A DNA stretch of 64,000 bases from Natronomonas gomsonensis (GTDB taxonomy: Archaea; Halobacteriota; Halobacteria; Halobacteriales; Haloarculaceae). Of the stretch, positions 7,799-20,442 are shown piece after piece. The notes beneath the pieces are model-generated. The model had not been told where the DNA came from, ran no database searches, and saw only the letters and a list, made by a program, of their open reading frames with translations. The position numbers and the translations under genes are program-made. Where the stretch lies: the NCBI RefSeq assembly GCF_013391635.1, contig NZ_JACAWU010000002.1:682001-746000 (forward strand), written 5' to 3'. The first letter of the stretch is position 1, and each line of letters begins with the position of its first letter.

Positions 7799-8518
7799 AT
7801 GCGACAACCAGACACCTCCCTGCCCCGCACCGGTCAGGACCACACCCTCTCGCCGTACGAACCCGAACTCGGCGAGGTGCCGTCGAACGACCTCTCCGCG
7901 GACGATTTGGAGGGCGTCAACAAGACCGGAACGACCACCATCGGCATCACGACCGCCGAGGGCGTCGTCATCGCGACGGACATGCGCGCCTCCCTCGGCG
8001 GCCGGTTCGTCTCGAACAAGGACGTCCAGAAGGTCGAACAGATTCACCCGACGGCCGCACTGACGCTCGTCGGCTCGGTCGGCGGCGCTCAGTCCTTCAT
8101 CCGCTCGCTCCGCGCGGAAGTCAACCTCTATGAGGCCCGTCGCGGCGAGGACATCTCCATCGAGGCGCTGGCCACGCTAGCGGGGAACTTCGCCCGTGGC
8201 GGCCCGTTCTTCGCAATCAACCCCATCCTGGGCGGCGTCGACGACGACGGCCACCACGTCTACTCCATCGACCCCGCCGGCGGCGTGATGGCCGACGACT
8301 ACACCATCACCGGCTCCGGGATGACCGTCGCCTACGGGACCCTCGAACGCGAGTACGAGGAAGGAATGAGCAACGAGGAGGCAAAGCGCGTCGCCGCCTC
8401 CGGCATCAAATCCGCCGTCGAGCGCGACACCGGCTCCGGCAACGGCGTGTTCCTCGCCACCGTCACCGAGGAGGGTGTCGACATCAAGGGCCACAAGGAC
8501 TTCGACGACGTACTGTAA
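7799..8518 (+). CDS. psmB: 20S proteasome beta subunit
   Basis: A 239-residue catalytic subunit of the archaeal proteasome. The N-terminal propeptide of about 44 residues ends at the KTG|TTTIG processing site, so Thr45 should become the N-terminal nucleophile. Downstream, the FAINPILGGVDDDG stretch and SGIKSAVERDTGSGNG are typical of beta subunits. Seven copies form each inner ring; alpha rings and a PAN ATPase must be encoded elsewhere. The ATG at 7799 gives a leaderless mRNA and a propeptide of normal haloarchaeal length. Confidence 0.97.
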   Translation: MRQPDTSLPRTGQDHTLSPYEPELGEVPSNDLSADDLEGVNKTGTTTIGITTAEGVVIATDMRASLGGRFVSNKDVQKVEQIHPTAALTLVGSVGGAQSFIRSLRAEVNLYEARRGEDISIEALATLAGNFARGGPFFAINPILGGVDDDGHHVYSIDPAGGVMADDYTITGSGMTVAYGTLEREYEEGMSNEEAKRVAASGIKSAVERDTGSGNGVFLATVTEEGVDIKGHKDFDDVL

Positions 8519-8602
8519 CGCCGCAATCTCTCACTTTTCAGCCGTTCTCGCTTCCGTCCACCGGTCGTCCGTAGCCTGCGATGTTCGACCGGAGTCACAT
8601 CA

Positions 8603-8608
8603 TTTAAT
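8603..8608 (+). promoter_or_regulatory. TATA box of the DNA ligase gene
   Basis: TTTAAT is centred about 29 bases before the ATG at 8634. Confidence 0.6.
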
Positions 8609-8633
8609 CCCGGTACCTGCCAAGCCGACAGCG

Positions 8634-10280
8634 ATGGAGTTCGCCGCCTTCGCCGACCGCGCCGCCGAGATGGAAGCCGAGCCTGCGGACCTCGAAACCG
8701 TCGCGCTCGTGGCCGACCTGTTCGTCGAGGCCGGTGAGGAACTCGACACGGTTGCCCGGTTCGTGCAGGGTCGGGTGTTCCCCGCCCACGACGGGACGAA
8801 ACTCGACATCGGGCCGTCGCTGTGTTACGAGGCGCTGGCGAAGGCCGCCGGAACGAACGTTTCGGCCGCCGATATCGAGGACCGACTGGCCGAGGTAGGC
8901 GAAATCGGCGCCGTCGCCGAAAGCCTCGATTTGGGCGGCCAGCAGGGCCTTTCGGCCTTCGGGGCCGGTGGGGCCGAAGCGCGCACTGTCTCGGAGGTGG
9001 ACGACCAACTCCGGTCGCTTGCGGCCGCCGAAGGGTCGGGCAGCACCGACACGAAACTCGACACGCTGTTCGGACTGTTCAACCGCGCCGACGACCTCGA
9101 AGCCCGCTTTCTCGCCCGTCTCGTGTTGGGTGAGATGCGCATCGGCGTCGGCGAGGGAACCGTCCGCGACGGGATTAGCGAGGCCTTCGACGTACCGGTC
9201 GAGTCGGTCGAACGCGCTCTACAAGTTTCGAACGACTGCGGACTCGTCGCCGAGACCGCCCGCGAGGAGGGGGAGGCGGGACTCGACGAGGTACGCCTCG
9301 AAGTCGGCCGCCCCGTGAAAGCCATGCTCGCACAGGCCGGGACCGCCGTCGACGCCCTCGAGGAGTGGGAACGAGCGGCCGTCGAGACGAAGTTCGACGG
9401 AGCGCGGGTACAGGTCCACCACGACGGCGAGACGACGCGGTTGTTCTCCCGGAACCTCGAAGACGTGACCGACCCGCTGCCGGAGGTCGACGAGTTCGTC
9501 GACCGGGAACTGGATGTACCGGCTATCCTCGACGGCGAAGTCGTCGCCGTCGACGAGGCCGGCGACCCGCTACCGTTTCAGGAAGTGCTCCGTCGGTTCC
9601 GCCGCAAGCACGACGTAGCCGCGACCCGCGAGAACGTCGCCGTTGAGTTACACGCCTTCGATTGTCTCCATATCGACGGCGAGGACTTGCTGGACGCACC
9701 GCTCGTCGAGCGACACGACCACCTGCGTGACCTGCTTTCGTCGGGCGTTTCGGAGTTGGTCCTGACCGACGACGCCGACGCCGTCGCCGACTTCGAGGCC
9801 GAGGCTCTCGATGCCGGCCACGAGGGAATCATGCTCAAGAACCCCAACTCGTCGTACACGCCGGGAAATCGCGGAAAGAACTGGCTGAAGCGAAAGCCCG
9901 ACGTGGAGACGCTGGACCTCGTCGTCACCGGTGCCGAGTGGGGGGAGGGGCGTCGGGCGAACCTGCTGGGGACGTTCCTGCTTTCGGCCCGAACGCCGGA
10001 CAGCTACGAGACGCTCGGGAAAGTCGCGACCGGCATCACCGACGACGAACTCGCGGCGTTACACGACCGACTGGAGCCGTACGTTCGTTCCGAATCAGGC
10101 ACCGAGGTCGACATCGAACCGGCCGTCGTCTTCGAGGTCGGATACGAGGAGATACAGCGCTCACCGACGTACTCATCAGGGTACGCCCTTCGCTTTCCGC
10201 GGTTCGTCGGCATACGAGAGGACAAATCACCCGACGACGCCGACAGCCTCGAACGCGTCGAACGGCTCGCTGACGCCTAA
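8634..10280 (+). CDS. lig: ATP-dependent DNA ligase
   Basis: A 548-residue replicative-type archaeal ligase that seals nicks during replication and repair. The adenylation motif KFDGARVQ places the AMP-accepting Lys at 253. The N-terminal DNA-binding domain (about 1-230) includes LGEMRIGVGEGTVRDGI, and the C-terminal OB domain carries GRRANLLGTFLLS. Motif IV-type EGIMLKNPNSSYTPG is intact. The length is normal for the family. The start follows a TATA box at the leaderless distance. It converges on a coiled-coil gene with a four-base overlap. Confidence 0.97.
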   Translation: MEFAAFADRAAEMEAEPADLETVALVADLFVEAGEELDTVARFVQGRVFPAHDGTKLDIGPSLCYEALAKAAGTNVSAADIEDRLAEVGEIGAVAESLDLGGQQGLSAFGAGGAEARTVSEVDDQLRSLAAAEGSGSTDTKLDTLFGLFNRADDLEARFLARLVLGEMRIGVGEGTVRDGISEAFDVPVESVERALQVSNDCGLVAETAREEGEAGLDEVRLEVGRPVKAMLAQAGTAVDALEEWERAAVETKFDGARVQVHHDGETTRLFSRNLEDVTDPLPEVDEFVDRELDVPAILDGEVVAVDEAGDPLPFQEVLRRFRRKHDVAATRENVAVELHAFDCLHIDGEDLLDAPLVERHDHLRDLLSSGVSELVLTDDADAVADFEAEALDAGHEGIMLKNPNSSYTPGNRGKNWLKRKPDVETLDLVVTGAEWGEGRRANLLGTFLLSARTPDSYETLGKVATGITDDELAALHDRLEPYVRSESGTEVDIEPAVVFEVGYEEIQRSPTYSSGYALRFPRFVGIREDKSPDDADSLERVERLADA

Positions 10281-10531
10281 TTCCGGGTCTCGAGGTCGTC
10301 GAGACGCGCTTCGAGGTCGTCCAGCCGGTCGATAATCTCCTCGAGTGCCTCCTCGGCGGCGGTACAGTCGTCGAGTTCCTCGATTCGCCGAGCGAGTTCG
10401 TCGTGTATCTCGCTCGTCGTCGCTCGGTACTCAGCCAGTTCCTCGCTCGCCGATGCCGGCGCCAAGCCACCGGTGTTCCCCGATGATTCCAGTTGCGTGA
10501 CACGCTGTTTCAGCTCCTCGTCCGTCGCCAT
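10277..10531 (-). CDS. Small acidic coiled-coil protein (84 aa)
   Basis: Begins MATDEELKQRVTQLESSG, then a Gly/Ala linker, then a long helix in which Leu and Ile repeat every three to four residues (EELDD...LEEIIDRLDDLEARLDDLE), so a parallel coiled coil is likely. No enzymatic motif. A TATA-like TTTAT about 25 bases upstream supports the start. Function unknown; similar short coiled-coil proteins are common in haloarchaea. Confidence 0.75.
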   Translation of the reverse strand: MATDEELKQRVTQLESSGNTGGLAPASASEELAEYRATTSEIHDELARRIEELDDCTAAEEALEEIIDRLDDLEARLDDLETRN

Positions 10532-10628
10532 ACGAGTCAATTGGGCCACCATCTCATAAACCGAGCAGCGCACTTTCAGCGCGTGAAAAACCGCCGGGCT
10601 TGTGGTGTCGGAACGCCTCCCACCGAAT

Positions 10629-11321
10629 ATGCTCGAACACGAGGGGCTGAAACTCGAGTGGCTCGGCTACGCGACACTCCGACTCGAAGCCGCCGGAACC
10701 GTCGTGTATCTCGACCCTGGTCGGTACGGTGTTCTCGACGGCTACGACGGCGGCGACGGGAATATCGTCTGCATCTCCCACGACCACCACTACGACACCG
10801 ACGCGATTCGACGCGTCGTAAGGGACGACGCCACAGTCGTCGTCTTCGAGGGCATCAACACCCACCACATCGACCGCGGCGTAGAGCGGCCAGCCGACCT
10901 CCCCTACGAGGTTCGGGAGGTCGACGCCGAATCCGATATCGCCGTCGACGACGCCATCGTCCGGACGACGGCAGCGTACAACGACCCCGGCGGTCCACAC
11001 GTCAGACCCTCCGGCGAGCCGTATCACCCGAAAGGCCGCGGCTGTGGCTTTCACGTCACGCTGGACGGCGTTTTGGTCTACTGCCCCGGCGACACCGACG
11101 TACTGGCGGGCCACGAACACCTCGACGTGGACGTGTTCTGTCCACCCATCGGCGGAACGTTCACGATGGACCGCCACGAGGCGGCCGACCTCGCCGAGGC
11201 GATGGACCCCGAACTGGTCGTCCCGATTCACTACGACACGTTCCCCGAAATCGAAACCGACGCCGAGGCCTTCGCCGAGGACCTCCGCGAGCGGGGTGTC
11301 GCCGTCGAACTCGACGGTTAG
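10629..11321 (+). CDS. MBL-fold metal-dependent hydrolase (UlaG-like)
   Basis: A 230-residue metallo-beta-lactamase-fold protein. The metal site reads SHDHHYDTD instead of the usual H-x-H-x-D-H form, with further ligands in CPGDTD and the C-terminal VPIHYDTFP. This places it with the UlaG/UPF0173 branch, whose members hydrolyse phosphodiesters or lactones; the substrate here is not known. The ATG at 10629 is chosen because it begins the fold, and the codons before it are not conserved-looking. It converges on a zinc-ribbon membrane gene with a four-base overlap. Confidence 0.85.
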   Translation: MLEHEGLKLEWLGYATLRLEAAGTVVYLDPGRYGVLDGYDGGDGNIVCISHDHHYDTDAIRRVVRDDATVVVFEGINTHHIDRGVERPADLPYEVREVDAESDIAVDDAIVRTTAAYNDPGGPHVRPSGEPYHPKGRGCGFHVTLDGVLVYCPGDTDVLAGHEHLDVDVFCPPIGGTFTMDRHEAADLAEAMDPELVVPIHYDTFPEIETDAEAFAEDLRERGVAVELDG

Positions 11322-11578
11322 ACGAACGCCTGTATCGTCACGACGACGGCACCGAGCAACGCCAGCGCCAGGAGGACACGGAAGGCGACGGCGACGTAGG
11401 GCTCATCGCGGACGAGACTGCGGTCGCTCGACTGCGGGTCGACCAGGCGCTCGCGGAGTGCCGACAGCGAGTATCGAGGGTCCTCGCCGTCGTCGGGAGT
11501 GACGTTCGCGGCGCCACAGACGCAGGTCTCCGGTGGATTGTCGTAGACGCGCTCGCACTCCACACAGCGCCACTTCAT
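11318..11578 (-). CDS. Zinc-ribbon protein with C-terminal membrane anchor (86 aa)
   Basis: The N-terminus has WRCVECERVYDN and ETCVCGAAN, giving a CxxC...CxC ribbon in the first 25 residues. The last 25 residues form one hydrophobic helix, so the ribbon should hang in the cytoplasm on a tail anchor. It lies downstream of top6A on the same strand, separated by 42 bases, and may be co-transcribed with it. Function unknown. Confidence 0.8.
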   Translation of the reverse strand: MKWRCVECERVYDNPPETCVCGAANVTPDDGEDPRYSLSALRERLVDPQSSDRSLVRDEPYVAVAFRVLLALALLGAVVVTIQAFV

Positions 11579-11620
11579 ATCGAATCTTGGGTTCGGAGCC
11601 GTAAAAACCAGTCCCCTCCC

Positions 11621-12727
11621 CTACAGGACGCCCATCTCCCCGAGCCGCTCGGGTAGGTAGGTGTCGGTCACGAAATCCAGCCCTCGCGAAGCGAGTGCCT
11701 GCTGTTCGGCCTTCTTTTCGATGTCGAGTTGGAGTTCGATTTGCTCGGTCCAGTAATCGCTCTGGAATCGGGGGTCCTCCAGTTCGCTCTCGAGGGCGTT
11801 GATGTCCGAATCCGACAGCGGGTCGGTCGGTAGGTCGTACTCGACGATGTCCTCGGGCTGGATGCCGACGAACTCCGCCTCGGGCGTCGCGAGGTACTCC
11901 GAGAGGTGTGCGGATTTGATGGAGCCGTAAGCGACCGAGCCGTAGATGCGATACGACCACGGGTCGCCGTCGGTGAACACCACGACCGGCAAATCGAGTT
12001 CGTCGTGGAGTCGTTTCGTGATGCGGCGGGTCGCACGCGCTGGCTGGCCCTTGAGGTGGACGACGATGACGTTGTGTTCCTCGTCGAAGCCGTTCTCGAC
12101 CAGTCGGTCGCGCATCCCACCGGTCTCGACACACAGTACGAAGTCGGCGTCGTTGTCGAGGAACTCGATAGTGTCGGGGTTGTTCGGAATCTGATAGCCG
12201 CCTTCACCCACGTCCTTCTGACAGTGAATCTCCCGCTCGCCGCGGCGGGTCTGCTCGCGGAGGAACAGCGGCCCCATAATCGTCGCCCCGGACTCCTCGG
12301 GGCGCATGTGGAAGTCCTCGCGGGTGACGCCGCTGACGATTTCGAGGTCCTCGACGAGCTGGTTTGACTCGTCTTGGCCGCCGAACTGGGCGCGCTCTTC
12401 GTCCCACGACTCAGAGAGGTAGTACAACTCACGCAGCGTCGAGGAGCGGTCCTCGTCGAGTTGGTTGGCGAGGAACTCGATGGTGTAGATGGCCTTCAGG
12501 AGTTTCTGGGCGCCGCGGACGCTGTTCGCCGACCGCGTGGAGTGGCGGTCGCCGTACACCCACACGTCGTTGTCCTCGTCGAAGACGATGTTGCTCTTCG
12601 TCCGGGTCGGTATCTGCATCGAGGGGACGTCACCCTCGGCGAACTGGTCGTAGAACTCCGCTGCGAGCTCGATGAGTCGCTCGCGGGCGAGTTCGTCCTT
12701 CACGTCGGGGTCGGTGTCTGTGCTCAT
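11621..12727 (-). CDS. top6A: DNA topoisomerase VI subunit A
   Basis: A 368-residue Spo11-like cutting subunit of the type IIB topoisomerase, which decatenates and relaxes DNA with ATP hydrolysed by subunit B. The winged-helix active site RELYYLSE has the Tyr pair 102-103, one of which is the nucleophile. The Toprim domain shows ETGGM and the acidic DGDPW. The gene begins one base after the top6B stop on the same strand, so the subunits are translated from one mRNA. This is the core decatenase of archaea. Confidence 0.97.
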   Translation of the reverse strand: MSTDTDPDVKDELARERLIELAAEFYDQFAEGDVPSMQIPTRTKSNIVFDEDNDVWVYGDRHSTRSANSVRGAQKLLKAIYTIEFLANQLDEDRSSTLRELYYLSESWDEERAQFGGQDESNQLVEDLEIVSGVTREDFHMRPEESGATIMGPLFLREQTRRGEREIHCQKDVGEGGYQIPNNPDTIEFLDNDADFVLCVETGGMRDRLVENGFDEEHNVIVVHLKGQPARATRRITKRLHDELDLPVVVFTDGDPWSYRIYGSVAYGSIKSAHLSEYLATPEAEFVGIQPEDIVEYDLPTDPLSDSDINALESELEDPRFQSDYWTEQIELQLDIEKKAEQQALASRGLDFVTDTYLPERLGEMGVL

Positions 12728-12728
12728 G

Positions 12729-15125
12729 TTATGCGTTGATTGTGAGTTTCTCGGCTTCGATACCCTCGACGGAGACGTCGAAGTCGGCGTCGCCGTCGAT
12801 GTCGTACTCCAGCGTCGCAGTGTCGCCGGCCGCGACCGTCGGCGACCACTTCAGGAACCACTCGCCGTCCATCTCGACGACGGTGGCGTCGTCGTGGTCG
12901 CCGGGGTCCGAACTGACGATTTCCGTGACTTCGGGTGAGACGTTCGTGTCACCGTGGTTGTGGACGGTCAGTTCGACCGTCCCGTCCTCGACGGTTCGCT
13001 CGACGAGGACGTTGTTCATGATGCGGGCCAGCGAGTCGTCGATGTCGAGCTTCTCGCGGCCGGTCACCTCCGAGAGCTTCTCGGCCATCTCCGGCAGAAT
13101 CTCGGCGATGACGTTCTGTTTGCGGCGACGCTTCTCCATCGAGCGGCGCTTGTTCAGATACGACTTCAACTCGCGGGCGGCCTCACGCAAGGCGAGTTCG
13201 ATTTCGTCTTCGATCTCGGGGATGTTGGCGACGGCGTCCTTCGACTCGCTCGTGAACGGCACGTTCGTCGAGGCGACGTGAATCATCAACACCGCGGGGC
13301 CGTTCGGCATCCCGGAGCCGCCGGGTTGGTCCAGCCCGTAGTTGCGCCAGTTGATGTTCTTGACCACGTCGACGGTGGCGCAGGCGCCGCGCTGGTAGAC
13401 CAGCGGCACGCGATTTGCGAACCGGAGCACCTCGACGGAGCCGCCGTCTTCGAGGTCGCCCCCGTAGGCGATGCCCGCCTCGACGACGAAGGGGTCCCCG
13501 CCGTGGACCTCGGCGTCACGGGTCGCGGAGGCGTAGAAGTCCGCCTCGTACTCCTTTTCGAGGCCGGCGTAGACGAGTTCCTCCGAAATCGGAGCGAGGC
13601 AGTCCGTCGGCGGCGAGAGGATGTCCGTCTCTCGCATCGCTTCGAGCAGTCGGGCCGCAGTGTCGCGGTCGTCGGCGACGTCTTTGACTTTCGGCACTTC
13701 GTCCGGGACGCGAACCGACTGCGACCAGACCGCTTCGACGACGTTTTCGCGGGCCGTCTCGCCGAAACTGGCGTCGTCGCGCTCGATGGTCATGTCGGCG
13801 GCCCGGTCGACGAACTCCCGGAGCTCGTCGCGCGTGACGCGGTTTCGCTGGTCGTCCTGGTCGTCGAACTTGTCGGCCAGTCGGCGGGCCATCGCCTCGA
13901 CGACCGCATCGTCCTTCCGACTCGTCGTGGCGTCGTCGACGAGTTCGTAGAGGTCCGACCGTCGGTCGGCGGTTATCTCGCCCCACGCCGCCTCGACGGC
14001 GTTCTCCCGAACCGTCTCTCCGAACGTCTTGTCGTACTCCTCGCCGACCGATTCGGCGTGTTCGTCGACCAGCGCGACGACCTCGCTGTGGGCGACTCGT
14101 CCGGCGTCCTCGACGCTTTCGGCAACGTTGGTAGCGAGTGTCTTCGTCGCGTCGGCGCCCTTGTTCGAAACGGCGGCGGTGACCGCCGCCCGGATATCGG
14201 CGTCTTCGTGGGCCTGCGGCGCGGACCAGGCGACCTCCCGTCCGAAGTGTCGGTCACGGAGGTTGTCGGCGACGCTGGTGGCCGTCTTCTGGCCGACGCG
14301 GGTGAACTCTCCCTGCAGGAACCCCGTCACCGAGTAGGAATCAGTCGCATCCAGCATCTTCAGAAGCGTCCCCAACTCGACGCCGTGGGGGTGGGGACGA
14401 ATCTCCTCGGTCTCCGGCGGCAGGTCGTCGGTCGCTCGCTCGAACTTGAACGACTCCTTCGGTTCGTGGAATTCGATTCGTGCGTGAGGGTTCACGACCG
14501 CGGTGTATTTGATGTAATCGTGGAGTTGCTGGCGGGCCCGCATGTTGCCCTCCATCTCCAACTCGATTCGCGTCCCGTGGGGTCGTTCCCAACTGGCGCC
14601 TTCCTCGACGTCGATTTCGGGTTCGTTCGTGTCCGTGTCGATGGTCAACTCGAAGTACTGGGCGTCGCCGCCGTTGTTGGTCTTCGAGGTGATTTTCGCG
14701 GGCTTACCGGAGGTGAGTTGTGAGTACAGCACCGCCGCGGAGATACCGATACCCTGTTGGCCTCGGCTCTGTTCTCGTGCGTGGAACCGCGAGCCGTACA
14801 GGAGTTTCCCGAAGACCTTCGGCACCTGCTCTTTGGTGATGCCTGGGCCGTTGTCCTCGATGGTGAGGCGGTAGTAGTCGCCGACTTCCTCGATTTCGAC
14901 GTAGATGTCCGGGAGGATGCCGGCCTCTTCGGTGGCGTCTAGGGCGTTGTCGACGGCCTCCTTGATGGCTGTGACGAGCGCCTTCGCCCCGCTGTCGAAG
15001 CCGAGCATCTGCTTGTTCTTCTCGAAGAACTCGGCGATAGAGATGGAGCGCTGGCTGCGGGCGAGCTCCTCCGCGATGGGCTCGTCGCCGCCGCCCTCCC
15101 CGAGTTGCGACTGAAACGAGGTCAT
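12729..15125 (-). CDS. top6B: DNA topoisomerase VI subunit B
   Basis: A 798-residue GHKL ATPase subunit. The N-box EAVDNALDA (Asn60), the DNGPGI loop (91-96) and the GQQGIG lid (122-127) are intact. An H2TH region follows (about 235-305), then the transducer domain with the switch region near residue 620. Between about residues 310 and 490 it carries an acidic helical stretch, absent from the shorter non-halophile enzymes of about 530-620 residues, with two similar blocks ([14 protein letters not shown] at 368 and [14 protein letters not shown] at 454). A TATA box 29 bases upstream supports the start. Confidence 0.96.
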   Translation of the reverse strand: MTSFQSQLGEGGGDEPIAEELARSQRSISIAEFFEKNKQMLGFDSGAKALVTAIKEAVDNALDATEEAGILPDIYVEIEEVGDYYRLTIEDNGPGITKEQVPKVFGKLLYGSRFHAREQSRGQQGIGISAAVLYSQLTSGKPAKITSKTNNGGDAQYFELTIDTDTNEPEIDVEEGASWERPHGTRIELEMEGNMRARQQLHDYIKYTAVVNPHARIEFHEPKESFKFERATDDLPPETEEIRPHPHGVELGTLLKMLDATDSYSVTGFLQGEFTRVGQKTATSVADNLRDRHFGREVAWSAPQAHEDADIRAAVTAAVSNKGADATKTLATNVAESVEDAGRVAHSEVVALVDEHAESVGEEYDKTFGETVRENAVEAAWGEITADRRSDLYELVDDATTSRKDDAVVEAMARRLADKFDDQDDQRNRVTRDELREFVDRAADMTIERDDASFGETARENVVEAVWSQSVRVPDEVPKVKDVADDRDTAARLLEAMRETDILSPPTDCLAPISEELVYAGLEKEYEADFYASATRDAEVHGGDPFVVEAGIAYGGDLEDGGSVEVLRFANRVPLVYQRGACATVDVVKNINWRNYGLDQPGGSGMPNGPAVLMIHVASTNVPFTSESKDAVANIPEIEDEIELALREAARELKSYLNKRRSMEKRRRKQNVIAEILPEMAEKLSEVTGREKLDIDDSLARIMNNVLVERTVEDGTVELTVHNHGDTNVSPEVTEIVSSDPGDHDDATVVEMDGEWFLKWSPTVAAGDTATLEYDIDGDADFDVSVEGIEAEKLTINA

Positions 15126-15150
15126 TCGTTCTGTGATGAATCCCCCGGCA

Positions 15151-15157
15151 CCTAAAA
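15151..15157 (-). promoter_or_regulatory. TATA box of top6B-top6A
   Basis: On the minus strand TTTTAGG is centred about 29 bases before the top6B ATG. Confidence 0.6.
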
Positions 15158-15279
15158 CCTCGTCGCTACCGGAGTGAAAGTGAAAGCGGGCGGAGGGGCG
15201 CCTCCGATGACGCTAGTCTGACGCCGCGGAGAACGACCGGCGGCCGAACCCTTTTGCTGTCGGCGGCCGCCCTCGGCGT

Positions 15280-15828
15280 ATGGCAACGGCCACGGAGTTC
15301 CTGACGAACACTGTCGCTCGGACGGTCACCGAACTCGCAGCGGGCGTTCAGGCGGCGATTCCACGGGTGCTCTCGGGGCTGATATTCATCACCCTCGCGT
15401 ACATCCTCATCCGAGTGGTGTTGGCAGTCCTTCGGCGGTCCCTAGAGCGGATTTACTCGGACCGAGAGTCGCTCGTCGCCGACCTGTTCGTCACCGTCGT
15501 GGGCATCTTCATGTGGTTCGGCGTCGGCCTGGCGTTCCTGAAGATCGTCGGACTGGGTGACCTCGCGGCGAGTCTCGGCACCGCCGTCGGCTTCATCGCG
15601 TTGGGTATCTCCTATGCGCTCTCGGAGATGATAGAGGACACCGTCGCGGGGGTGTACCTTCTCAAGGACCCCGATTTCGAGGTCGGAGATCGGGTATCGG
15701 TCGGCAGCGTCGAGGGCACCGTCGCCGCCATCGAACTCCGGAAGAGTCGGTTCACGCTGGAGAACGGCGACACGACGATTCTCGCCAACCGAGACGTGGA
15801 GTCGAAGTGGACGAAACGGGGCGACTGA
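15280..15828 (+). CDS. Small MscS-type mechanosensitive channel
   Basis: A 182-residue protein with three hydrophobic helices. The third, GLGDLAASLGTAVGFIALGISYALSEMIED in outline, has the Gly/Ala-packing pattern of the MscS pore helix, and FEVGDRVSVGSVEGTV begins the conserved beta domain. It lacks the large C-terminal alpha/beta vestibule, so it is a minimal channel. The family releases solutes on osmotic down-shock. It sits alone between the divergent top6BA and gyrBA operons. Confidence 0.9.
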   Translation: MATATEFLTNTVARTVTELAAGVQAAIPRVLSGLIFITLAYILIRVVLAVLRRSLERIYSDRESLVADLFVTVVGIFMWFGVGLAFLKIVGLGDLAASLGTAVGFIALGISYALSEMIEDTVAGVYLLKDPDFEVGDRVSVGSVEGTVAAIELRKSRFTLENGDTTILANRDVESKWTKRGD

Positions 15829-15871
15829 GAGGGCTTGCTTCTCGCGCTTTCGCGCCCGCGCGTGCGGGGGA

Positions 15872-15877
15872 TTTATA
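15872..15877 (+). promoter_or_regulatory. TATA box of gyrB-gyrA
   Basis: TTTATA is centred about 38 bases before the gyrB ATG, implying a short leader of about ten bases. Confidence 0.65.
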
Positions 15878-15893
15878 CCCGGTGGGGAGTTAG

Positions 15894-17840
<1,947 letters not shown>

Positions 17841-17871
17841 GAACGAACGACGAGAAATCACCAGTTCACAC

Positions 17872-20385
17872 ATGAGTTCAGAGACACCCGAACCCCCGGA
17901 CGAACCCGCAGACCGAATAGAGCCCGTCCGCATCGAAGACGAGATGGAGCAGTCCTACATCGACTACGCGATGAGCGTCATCGTCGGGCGTGCACTGCCC
18001 GACGCCCGCGACGGCCTCAAACCCGTCCAGCGACGCATCCTGTATGCCATGTCGGAGATGGGCGTCACCGCCCACGCCGGCCACCGCAAGTCCTCGTCGA
18101 TTATCGGCGAGACGATGGGTAACTATCACCCACACGGTGACAGCGCGATTTACGACGCCCTCGCCCGGATGGCACAGGACTTCTCGCTTCGCTACCCGCT
18201 GGTCGACGGGCAGGGTAACTTCGGGTCGGTCGACGGCGACCCGCCGGCAGCGATGCGGTACACGGAGGCCCGGATGGCCCCCATCGCCGAGGAACTGCTG
18301 GCGGACATCGAGAAGGACACCGTCGACTTCGAGAGCAACTACGACGACCGGCTTACCGAACCCGCAGTGCTGCCCGCGCGGGTGCCGAATCTGCTAGTCA
18401 ACGGCGCCTCGGGTATCGCGGTGGGGATGTCGACGAACATCCCGCCGCACAACCTCGGCGAGATTATCGACGCCTCTATCCACCTCATCGACAACCCCGA
18501 CTGTTCGGTGTCGGACCTCATCGACACGCCGAACTCCGAGGGGTACGTCAAGGGGCCCGACTTCCCGACGGGCGCGAAAATCGTCAACCGCGAAGGGTTG
18601 ATGAACGCTTACACCGAGGGGCGAGGCCGACTCCGCGTGCGGGCGGACATCGACGTGGAGTACACCGACCGCGGCGGCGACCGCATCGTCATCAACGAGA
18701 TGCCGTACCAGCAGAACAAGGCCCGCCGCATCGAGCGCATCGCCGACGACGTCCAAGAGGGCAAAATCGAGGGCATAAGCGACATCCGCGACGAGTCCGA
18801 CCGGACCGGTATCCGCGTGGTCATCGACTGCAAGCGCGGCGCGAACGTCGACGTGGTGAAGAACCAACTGCTCGAACACCACCTCGAGAACACGTTCTCG
18901 GTCATCTCGTTGGCGCTCGTCGACGGCCAACCGCGAGTGTTGAACCTCAAGGAGATGCTCGAGCAGTTCGTCGAGCATCGCCGCGAGGTCGTGCGCCGAC
19001 GCTCACAGTTCGAACTCGAGGAGGCCGAAGACCGCGCCCACATCCTCGAAGGTCGACTCGTCGCCTTGGGCAACGTCGACGACGTCGTCGAACTCATCCG
19101 CGGCAGCGACGACCGCGATGCCGCAATCGCCGGACTGGAGACCGAGTTCGAACTGTCGACGGAGCAGGCCGAACACATCGTCCGAATGCAGTTGGGGTCG
19201 CTCACCTCGATGGAGGCCGGCGAGGTCGAAGCCGAGTACGAGGAGGTACAGGCCGAAATCGAGCGCCTCGAAACCATCCTCGGCGACGAGTCGGAACTGC
19301 TCGGGGTCATCAAAGACGAGCTCCGCGAAATCAAAGACGAGTACGGCGACGACCGCCGAACCGAAATCATCGAGGACGCGGGGTCGGTCACCCGCGAGGA
19401 CCTCATCGCCGAGGAGGAAGTCGTCGTGGTCGTCACCGAGGAGGACTACGTCAAGCGGATGACGCTCGCGGAGTTCGACACTCAACACCGCGGTGGGAAG
19501 GGCATCATCGGGACGCGCCCCAAGGAGGGCGACCGCGTCTCGACGGTGTTCACCGCCTCGACGCACGACTACCTGCTCTGCTTTACGAATCAGGGGCAGG
19601 TGTACCGCCTGAAGGTGTTCGAACTGCCGGAGATGGGCCGGACCGCTCGGGGCACCTCGGCGGTCAACGTCCTCGATTTGGACGACGGCGAAGAGATCAC
19701 TGCGGTCGTCAACACCGACGACATCGACGACGGGTACCTCGCGATGGCGACCCGCGGTGGCTACGTCAAACGGACCGCGGTCTCGGACTTCGAGAACGTT
19801 CACTCCGGCGGCATCCGTGCCGTCCGACTGGAAGAGGGCGACGCGTTGGTCGACGTGGAAGTCACCACCGGCGATGGCGACCTGCTTATCGGAACACGAG
19901 GGGGGATGACCATCCGCTTCGACGAGGCCGACGCCCGGCCGATGGGTCGGTCCGCCCGTGGCGTCAACGGCATCAAACTCCAAGACGGCGACGAAGTCGC
20001 CGGACTCGTCGCGGCGAAACCCGACGACGGCCGCGACCTACTGACGGTGACGCGGAACGGCTACGGCAAGCGGACGCCGCTGAGCGAGTATCGCCAGCAG
20101 TCCCGCTACGGGAAGGGCCTCATCGACATCAAAACCGACGAACGCAACGGCCCCGTCTGTGCCATCAACGCCGTCTCGACGGGTGACGGACTCGTCATCA
20201 TGAGCGAGTCTGGCCAAATCATGCGCACACACGTCGACGAGGTCTCGGAAGTCGGCCGAAACACGAAGGGCGTCGTCGTGATGCGTCTCGACGATGACGA
20301 CCACGTCGCTGGCGTTGACGTTGTCGACAACACCGGGGACGACGGCGACGACGAAGCGTCTGCCGAGGAGACGGACGACGAGTAA
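17872..20385 (+). CDS. gyrA: DNA gyrase subunit A
   Basis: An 837-residue cutting and wrapping subunit. The catalytic Tyr is residue 130 in [10 protein letters not shown]. The quinolone-resistance region reads [13 protein letters not shown]. The C-terminal beta-pinwheel begins near residue 520, and its first blade carries the GyrA-box as QHRGGKG, so true supercoiling activity is expected rather than Topo IV activity. The last 20 residues are a very acidic disordered tail. Translation is linked to gyrB by a short 31-base spacer. Confidence 0.98.
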   Translation: MSSETPEPPDEPADRIEPVRIEDEMEQSYIDYAMSVIVGRALPDARDGLKPVQRRILYAMSEMGVTAHAGHRKSSSIIGETMGNYHPHGDSAIYDALARMAQDFSLRYPLVDGQGNFGSVDGDPPAAMRYTEARMAPIAEELLADIEKDTVDFESNYDDRLTEPAVLPARVPNLLVNGASGIAVGMSTNIPPHNLGEIIDASIHLIDNPDCSVSDLIDTPNSEGYVKGPDFPTGAKIVNREGLMNAYTEGRGRLRVRADIDVEYTDRGGDRIVINEMPYQQNKARRIERIADDVQEGKIEGISDIRDESDRTGIRVVIDCKRGANVDVVKNQLLEHHLENTFSVISLALVDGQPRVLNLKEMLEQFVEHRREVVRRRSQFELEEAEDRAHILEGRLVALGNVDDVVELIRGSDDRDAAIAGLETEFELSTEQAEHIVRMQLGSLTSMEAGEVEAEYEEVQAEIERLETILGDESELLGVIKDELREIKDEYGDDRRTEIIEDAGSVTREDLIAEEEVVVVVTEEDYVKRMTLAEFDTQHRGGKGIIGTRPKEGDRVSTVFTASTHDYLLCFTNQGQVYRLKVFELPEMGRTARGTSAVNVLDLDDGEEITAVVNTDDIDDGYLAMATRGGYVKRTAVSDFENVHSGGIRAVRLEEGDALVDVEVTTGDGDLLIGTRGGMTIRFDEADARPMGRSARGVNGIKLQDGDEVAGLVAAKPDDGRDLLTVTRNGYGKRTPLSEYRQQSRYGKGLIDIKTDERNGPVCAINAVSTGDGLVIMSESGQIMRTHVDEVSEVGRNTKGVVVMRLDDDDHVAGVDVVDNTGDDGDDEASAEETDDE

Positions 20386-20415
20386 TCGTCGACATCTCTG
20401 TCCACTTCGCAACCG

Positions 20416-20442
20416 TTTTGTACGGTAGTGCGTACCACTATC
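20416..20442 (+). promoter_or_regulatory. trpB promoter with inverted repeat at the start site
   Basis: TTTTGTA (20416-20422) lies about 25 bases before the trpB ATG. Directly after it, GGTAGTG (20424-20430), CGTAC, CACTATC (20436-20442) form arms matching at six of seven positions. A repressor bound there would block the transcription start. Confidence 0.5.

Noticed and set aside
7395..8063. An open frame starting MAMTLAGYVG that runs through the small membrane gene into psmB
   Set aside because: It overlaps two well-supported genes in another frame, and its start is only a few bases after a TATA-like sequence.
10493..11656. A 387-residue open frame on the plus strand across the MBL-fold gene
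   Set aside because: It is Arg/Pro-rich shadow sequence of the real gene, typical for high-G+C DNA, with no domain.
12954..14723. A 589-residue open frame antisense to top6B
   Set aside because: Translation is Val/Asp/Arg repetitive shadow sequence; top6B on the other strand is certain.
15192..15208. GGAGG-GGCG-CCTCC-type hairpin between top6B and the channel gene
   Set aside because: Five-pair stem in G+C-rich DNA; too weak to call on its own.
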